In this document: positions 32,423 to 35,875 of the stretch, one piece after another | Layout of the letters: each line of letters starts with the position of its first letter | Numbering within the stretch: position 1 is the first letter of the stretch | Origin: Desulfuromonas sp. | GTDB taxonomy: Bacteria > Desulfobacterota > Desulfuromonadia > Desulfuromonadales > Desulfuromonadaceae | Length of the DNA: 35,875 nucleotides | Direction: 5' to 3' | NCBI GenBank assembly: GCA_002869685.1 | Contig: PKUE01000131.1 | Coordinates: 1 to 35,875 of the forward strand | The notes under the pieces: generated by a model | The model's input: the letters and a program-made list of their open reading frames with translations, nothing else | Databases searched by the model: none | Told to the model about the DNA's origin: nothing | Program-made: the position numbers and the translations under genes

Positions 32423-32445
32423 CCGGCGTCGCAGGGCGACGCCGG
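32423..32445 (-). terminator. Terminator-like hairpin downstream of the DsrE-like gene
   Basis: A perfect 10-base GC-rich stem CCGGCGTCGC (32423-32432) / GCGACGCCGG (32436-32445) with a 3-base loop, ten bases beyond the gene's stop. On the minus strand the following run is only ATTTCC, so termination may be partial. Read-through would enter the cytochrome leader (32245-32422), where I find no clear promoter or riboswitch. Confidence 0.6.
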
Positions 32446-32454
32446 GTGTATTTT

Positions 32455-32943
32455 TTACATCAGAGGAATCAGGGCGTAGCCCTGGCTCTGATAGCCAATC
32501 AACGACGCAAATGTATTGCCAACCAGGACGACACCGGGAAGAAGATTCGCCTTGTCAACGTCGAACAGCTCTGCCGCGACGTTACACGCTTCAAAGTAAA
32601 CACCTTGTTGTTTCAGGGATGTAATTTTAGCCATCAGCGCAGTTTCGTCCTCAATGCTGTTGAATTCGGAATCTTTGCTGACAATCGAAACAGCGGCACC
32701 ACGCATGGCCAGGATGAAGTCGGGGGTGACCCCCTGGGCTTTGAGAGTGGCGACGGTTTTTTCAATGACATTGAGGTAGAGAATCATGGCCTGAGGTGAT
32801 GAGGTGCTGACATCGAATACGGCTTTGCCGGTTTTAAGCCCTGCCAGGGCACGATGATCATCGGGGATCGCCGGAGCTTCAGAGGCCACAGCGGGAAGTG
32901 CACAACAAACCAACAAGGTTAAGCAGATCAGAATGCGAAACAT
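32455..32943 (-). CDS. Secreted DsrE/DsrF-like family protein
   Basis: 162 residues with a signal peptide (MFRILICLTLLVCCALPAVA, cleaved before SEAPA). The mature domain follows the DsrE-like alpha/beta pattern: KAVFDVS...AMILYLNVIEKTVATLKAQG, PDFILAMRGAAVSIVS, and GVYFEACNVAAELFDVD. Cys120 is the only cysteine of the mature protein and sits where the sulfur-carrying Cys of the family lies. A periplasmic sulfur-carrier or persulfide role is inferred. The start is the ATG at 32943 with AAGGAG upstream; the longer frame begins inside the promoter -35. It is monocistronic. Confidence 0.85.
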   Translation of the reverse strand: MFRILICLTLLVCCALPAVASEAPAIPDDHRALAGLKTGKAVFDVSTSSPQAMILYLNVIEKTVATLKAQGVTPDFILAMRGAAVSIVSKDSEFNSIEDETALMAKITSLKQQGVYFEACNVAAELFDVDKANLLPGVVLVGNTFASLIGYQSQGYALIPLM

Positions 32944-32974
32944 AGAGACTCCTTGAAAGAAAGAATGATCATTC

Positions 32975-33003
32975 ATTGTGCTGATTTGAGTGTTTATTGT
33001 CAA
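32975..33003 (-). promoter_or_regulatory. Sigma-70 promoter for the DsrE-like gene
   Basis: On the minus strand a perfect TTGACA (32998-33003), 17 bases, CACAAT (32975-32980). The palindrome GAATGATCATTC (32963-32974) lies at the expected start site and could be an operator. The -35 abuts the repeat copy at 33001-33019. Confidence 0.65.
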
Positions 33004-33091
33004 TCGTATAAACGCTATATGTTGTTCAAGTTATGGCTGATTTTATGAAAACCCCTTTGCAATCGTACCCCTTTCGCTATACTTGAACAAC
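33001..33091. repeat. Paired direct and inverted repeats in the divergent promoter region
   Basis: CAATCGTA occurs at 33001-33008 and 33060-33067. CGCTATA occurs at 33013-33019 and 33075-33081. GTTGTTCAAGT (33021-33031) is the exact reverse complement of ACTTGAACAAC (33081-33091). The first set touches the DsrE-like gene's -35; the second overlaps the -10 of the cyclase gene. Confidence 0.75.
33056..33083 (+). promoter_or_regulatory. Candidate promoter for the CHASE4/GGDEF gene
   Basis: TTTGCA (33056-33061), 16 bases, TATACT (33078-33083), about 47 bases before the ATG. The -10 is good and the -35 matches four of six. Confidence 0.5.
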
Positions 33092-33130
33092 TTGGTAATT
33101 TTAATCGGACTTTTTGATTCAGGTTGGCCT

Positions 33131-34678
33131 ATGTCACTGCGCTTGCGAACTTTGTTGACGCTCATTTTAACGCTTGGCGTCGCGCTGATTTTGATGATGC
33201 TGGTCATGCATCGCTACATCTTCACCGCGTTCACCTCGTTGGAACGACTCCATTTCAGTCGGATGGGTGAACATGTGGTGCAAACGGTCTACAGTCAGGA
33301 AAAACATTTTACCTCTTTTGTCCGCGATTGGGGAGTCTGGAACGACTCCTACCAGTTTGTCGTCGATCAGAATCAGGATTTTATTGACGACAACCTCAAT
33401 GATGAAACCCTCACCGGGATCGGGACTCTGTGCATTCTCTTTTTTGATCGCGATTTTAACCTGGTTTACGCCTCCTCTTTTGCGGAAGATCGTCAGTTGG
33501 TGTTGTCGGTTGGTGATGCGGTAAAACGAGCACAACAGCAGATCCGGCAAATTGATCTGGAAAAAGACAGTTGCTTTTATCTGTGTGTTGAAAAGCTCAA
33601 TGGCCCTTTTTTGGCCGCCATGTATCCCATTTATCCGACCGATCGTCAGAGGGAAGCCAACGGCTATATCCTGATGGGGAGGGCCATTGATGAGCAGTAT
33701 TCGTATGATGTGTCCAGTAATTCCGGGTTGGATTTCAAGTTGGAGAGGTTGTGCCTGCAGCCCTCTGTTGATCAGGAAAAGAAAAAGGTCAACGTGTTTT
33801 ACGATTTCATTTCTGAAGATTATGCTGAAATAATTTTACAGGTTCATGATATTGAGAACCAGAGCTCGTTCAATCTGGTGACGAAAATTTACCGTGAAAT
33901 GAATACCCATCTTCAGCAGGTGTTCAAAGTCACGATTACGGTCATGATTGCTTTGGGATTGCTGGCGGTTTTGCTGGTGGAGATGCTGCTGAATCGTCTG
34001 GTATTGGCACCTATTTCAGGCCAGATTCGCCAGTTCAATCGGATTGGGGAAGGTGGCGATCTTTCCGAGCGGTTTGAAGCGCAGGGCAGTCGGGAAATGA
34101 ATTTGCTGTCCCAAACAGCAAATCGGATGCTCGATCGGATTGAGGAACTCAATCGTGAATTACAGAGGTCTTCCATGACGGACAGTTTGACCGGCATGTG
34201 GAACCGGCGGCGCTTTGACGAGCAATTAAACCACGAGTGGCTGGTGGCCCGGCGCAATGGTGTGCCCGTCAGTTTACTGATGGTCGATATCGATCACTTC
34301 AAATTATACAATGACACCTACGGCCATCAGGATGGGGATCAGTGTCTGCAAACCGTAGCCGAGACACTTTGTGCACAGGTCAAGCGGGAAGCTGATCTGG
34401 TTGCCCGTTATGGTGGCGAGGAATTTGCCGTGATCCTCCCTGATGTTCCCTTTAAGGGGGCGGAACAGGTAGCCGAGAGAGTTCGCCAGGCCGTAGATGC
34501 CCTCGGGATTCCTAATGTCGATGCGCCGAAGGGGGGCTGGGTGACGGTAAGTGTCGGTTATGCCTCCATGATACCGCAATCCGGGCAGAGTTGTGATGAG
34601 TTGTTGCGCTGTGCCGACCAGGCATTGTATCAGGCCAAAAAAGCTGGGAGAAATTGTTGTAAAGCTTGGGTGGTGTAA
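33131..34678 (+). CDS. CHASE4-HAMP-GGDEF diguanylate cyclase
   Basis: 515 residues. TM1 (about 8-30) and a periplasmic sensor of the CHASE4 type (about 45-260; SFVRDWGVWNDSYQFV is the typical CHASE4 stretch) lead to TM2 (about 264-290), HAMP (about 290-342) and GGDEF (about 350-512). The active site GGEEF is at 428-432, and the product-inhibition site R419-E-A-D422 lies five residues before it, so it should make c-di-GMP with feedback control. The ATG at 33131 starts MSLRLRTLL, correctly before TM1, although its ribosome-binding site is weak (AGG). Its signal is unknown. It diverges from the DsrE-like gene over a repeat-bearing promoter region. Confidence 0.92.
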   Translation: MSLRLRTLLTLILTLGVALILMMLVMHRYIFTAFTSLERLHFSRMGEHVVQTVYSQEKHFTSFVRDWGVWNDSYQFVVDQNQDFIDDNLNDETLTGIGTLCILFFDRDFNLVYASSFAEDRQLVLSVGDAVKRAQQQIRQIDLEKDSCFYLCVEKLNGPFLAAMYPIYPTDRQREANGYILMGRAIDEQYSYDVSSNSGLDFKLERLCLQPSVDQEKKKVNVFYDFISEDYAEIILQVHDIENQSSFNLVTKIYREMNTHLQQVFKVTITVMIALGLLAVLLVEMLLNRLVLAPISGQIRQFNRIGEGGDLSERFEAQGSREMNLLSQTANRMLDRIEELNRELQRSSMTDSLTGMWNRRRFDEQLNHEWLVARRNGVPVSLLMVDIDHFKLYNDTYGHQDGDQCLQTVAETLCAQVKREADLVARYGGEEFAVILPDVPFKGAEQVAERVRQAVDALGIPNVDAPKGGWVTVSVGYASMIPQSGQSCDELLRCADQALYQAKKAGRNCCKAWVV

Positions 34679-34787
34679 GAGCTCAGATGAGATAGCGTAT
34701 CAATTGAAATAATCCTTGGAGCGAGGTGTTTCTCTGACGTTGTTGATAGTTTACGGTTCAGTAAGGTGTGATAAAAAGAAAAGAATA

Positions 34788-34833
34788 ACCATAAAAAAAC
34801 CCGCATCAAATGATGCGGGTTTTTTTATGGTTG
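34788..34833. terminator. Long perfect bidirectional terminator
   Basis: A 22-base perfect stem (34788-34809 with 34812-34833) around a two-base AA centre. It has a GC core CCCGCATCA/TGATGCGGG and seven A/seven T flanks, between the cyclase gene and the convergent cytochrome gene. Confidence 0.92.
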
Positions 34834-34875
34834 CCCAGTGGGTGGGCCCACTGGGGTCAGGGTTAAAGAAAGAAA

Positions 34876-35875
34876 TTATGGACGAGTTGCAATGTTGCTT
34901 GTCTCATCCGCACGGAACCAAGCGGCCGCATGAGGATTAACCGTTTCGTCAATCGTGATCTCACCATCAAGAGACTTGTTGTCAAGCCAGTCAATGGAGT
35001 CGAAAATCAGACGCTTGGCATAGTAGCGATTATGTGCGTATGCGCCGGGCTCATGATGCAGGTAGTTGAAGTTGTGGCCTGCACCGAAGGTTCCTTCGTC
35101 TACCCAGCTTGCGCCGGAGAAGTAGGGATAGCTGCCGGTGAATACCAAACCATCGTCAGCCAGTTCTGCTTCCAGCAGTTCCAGAGCCTCATGGTATCCT
35201 TCAGCTTCTTCCTGCAGTTCGGCAGCGGCAGCCGCCGCAGTGTATTCCGTGGTGTCTTCGGTGACGAAGTCTTCATGGCACTCAACGCAAGTTGTGGACA
35301 TGATGCGGGTGATAACGCCAAGGTCATCTTTTTCGACAACATTAAACGTATGGCCCTCATCGCTTTCCATATGACAACCGGCGCAGGGGCCCGCACCCGT
35401 TTCAGGATCAACACCATCCAGACCGATTTCGTCATGGTGGAAGTAGGACTTGTCCGCATATGGATCGACCGGCAGGCCGTCGCCATCGAGAACAACAACA
35501 GGGTACTCATAACCTACGCGGGTCAAAGACTGATAGATCGTTGCTGCGGCAGTCAGGTAGTGCGCTTCGGTAACGTTGGCGGTATTGCCAACGAAGCCAG
35601 GCAGATAGCCAGACATGTCTGTCGCAGGGTTGCCTGTCAGCGGAGTATCGGTCTCACCGAGCTCATACGAATCCATGTTGCCTTGCGCGCCGTGGCAGTT
35701 GACGCAGACGTTGGAGTTGCCAATGTCAGGAATAACCACTGCGACACCATCAACCGTGTAAGGACGAGTGATCGCGCCAGGATTACGCAATTCGCCTTGG
35801 TTGTTGCTGTGGCAGCCCCAGCAGTAGAGCAGTTCGTTCTGATCGGAAGAGCTGACACCTGCTTCCCAACCATCC
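34876..35875 (-). CDS. Multihaem c-type cytochrome, C-terminal part (runs off the right edge)
   Basis: The reading frame is open from its stop at 34876 to the right edge of the window with no credible start, so the N-terminus lies outside. At least 333 residues are visible. Four haem sites lie in this part: CWGCH (35809-35823), CVNCH, CAGCH and CVECH. The CWGCH site is upstream of the first possible start codon in the frame (a TTG at 35790), which shows the gene is longer. The region between about 35180 and 35260 encodes an Ala/Glu-rich helix (AAAAAAELQEEAEGYHEALELLEAELADDG). The C-terminal part has HNFNYLHHEPGAYAHNR, supplying likely axial histidines. This resembles periplasmic or outer-surface cytochromes of Desulfuromonadales that carry a helical insert; the exact family is not assigned. 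Confidence 0.88.
   Translation of the reverse strand, partial: DGWEAGVSSSDQNELLYCWGCHSNNQGELRNPGAITRPYTVDGVAVVIPDIGNSNVCVNCHGAQGNMDSYELGETDTPLTGNPATDMSGYLPGFVGNTANVTEAHYLTAAATIYQSLTRVGYEYPVVVLDGDGLPVDPYADKSYFHHDEIGLDGVDPETGAGPCAGCHMESDEGHTFNVVEKDDLGVITRIMSTTCVECHEDFVTEDTTEYTAAAAAAELQEEAEGYHEALELLEAELADDGLVFTGSYPYFSGASWVDEGTFGAGHNFNYLHHEPGAYAHNRYYAKRLIFDSIDWLDNKSLDGEITIDETVNPHAAAWFRADETSNIATRP

Noticed and set aside
1-35875. CRISPR arrays, tRNA or rRNA genes, insertion sequences, prophage or defence genes
   Set aside because: None seen: no regularly spaced repeats, cloverleaf-like segments, transposase or integrase motifs, and coding style is uniform.

Overview
The window reads as ordinary chromosome of a Desulfuromonas/Geobacter-type bacterium (Desulfuromonadota, formerly Deltaproteobacteria). 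This is inferred from multihaem c-type cytochromes, tandem PilT-family ATPases, several c-di-GMP and chemosensory proteins, oxygen-dependent-type (HemY-like) protoporphyrinogen oxidase, and many short operons bounded by strong hairpin terminators. I see no integrase, transposase, CRISPR array, tRNA or rRNA, and no obvious composition break.

Layout. 98-2988 (+): a small unknown protein and two PilT-family ATPases. 3091-4677 (-): release factor RF3. 4869-7085 (+): a methyl-accepting chemotaxis protein. 7185-8588 (-): protoporphyrinogen oxidase. 8819-9718 (+): a CbpA-type DnaJ. 9800-11290 (-): leucyl aminopeptidase. 11468-13564 (+): an orphan membrane histidine kinase. 13664-15035 (-): an operon of a double-ACT regulator, peptide deformylase and a small tetrahaem cytochrome. 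15206-17127 (+): a membrane rhodanese, a MauE/DoxX-type membrane protein and a KamA-family radical SAM enzyme. 17213-17998 (-): a two-OB-fold lipoprotein. 18118-18980 (-): a flavin/PNPOx-like protein and a stand-alone P-type-ATPase-like HAD phosphatase.

19087-25269 (+) is the most striking unit: seven genes with every junction overlapping. They are DUF3450, a TtpC-like long ExbB, ExbB, ExbD, TonB, a TPR protein and a COG0701 permease. The first six match the TonB2-type energy-transducing system known from Vibrio/Shewanella-like bacteria. The seventh couples an inner-membrane permease to it, suggesting one uptake or efflux route for a metal or related solute across both membranes. No TonB-dependent receptor lies in the window.

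25285-27576 (-): a diguanylate cyclase with two periplasmic binding-protein domains. 27717-28646 (-) and 28744-30429 (+): an alpha/beta hydrolase and the ABC-F factor EttA, sharing overlapping divergent promoters. 30430-30861 is a gene-free stretch with small repeats. 30862-32244 (-): a secreted cytochrome with seven CxxCH motifs plus one CxCH. 32455-32943 (-) and 33131-34678 (+): a secreted DsrE-like protein and a CHASE4-GGDEF cyclase, diverging from an intergenic region with an unusual repeated/dyad element. 34876 to the right edge (-): the C-terminal part of another multihaem cytochrome.

All functional calls rest on reading motifs and family resemblance by eye; no database search was run. 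Start codons were chosen by ribosome-binding site and family fit, and several differ from the longest open frame.
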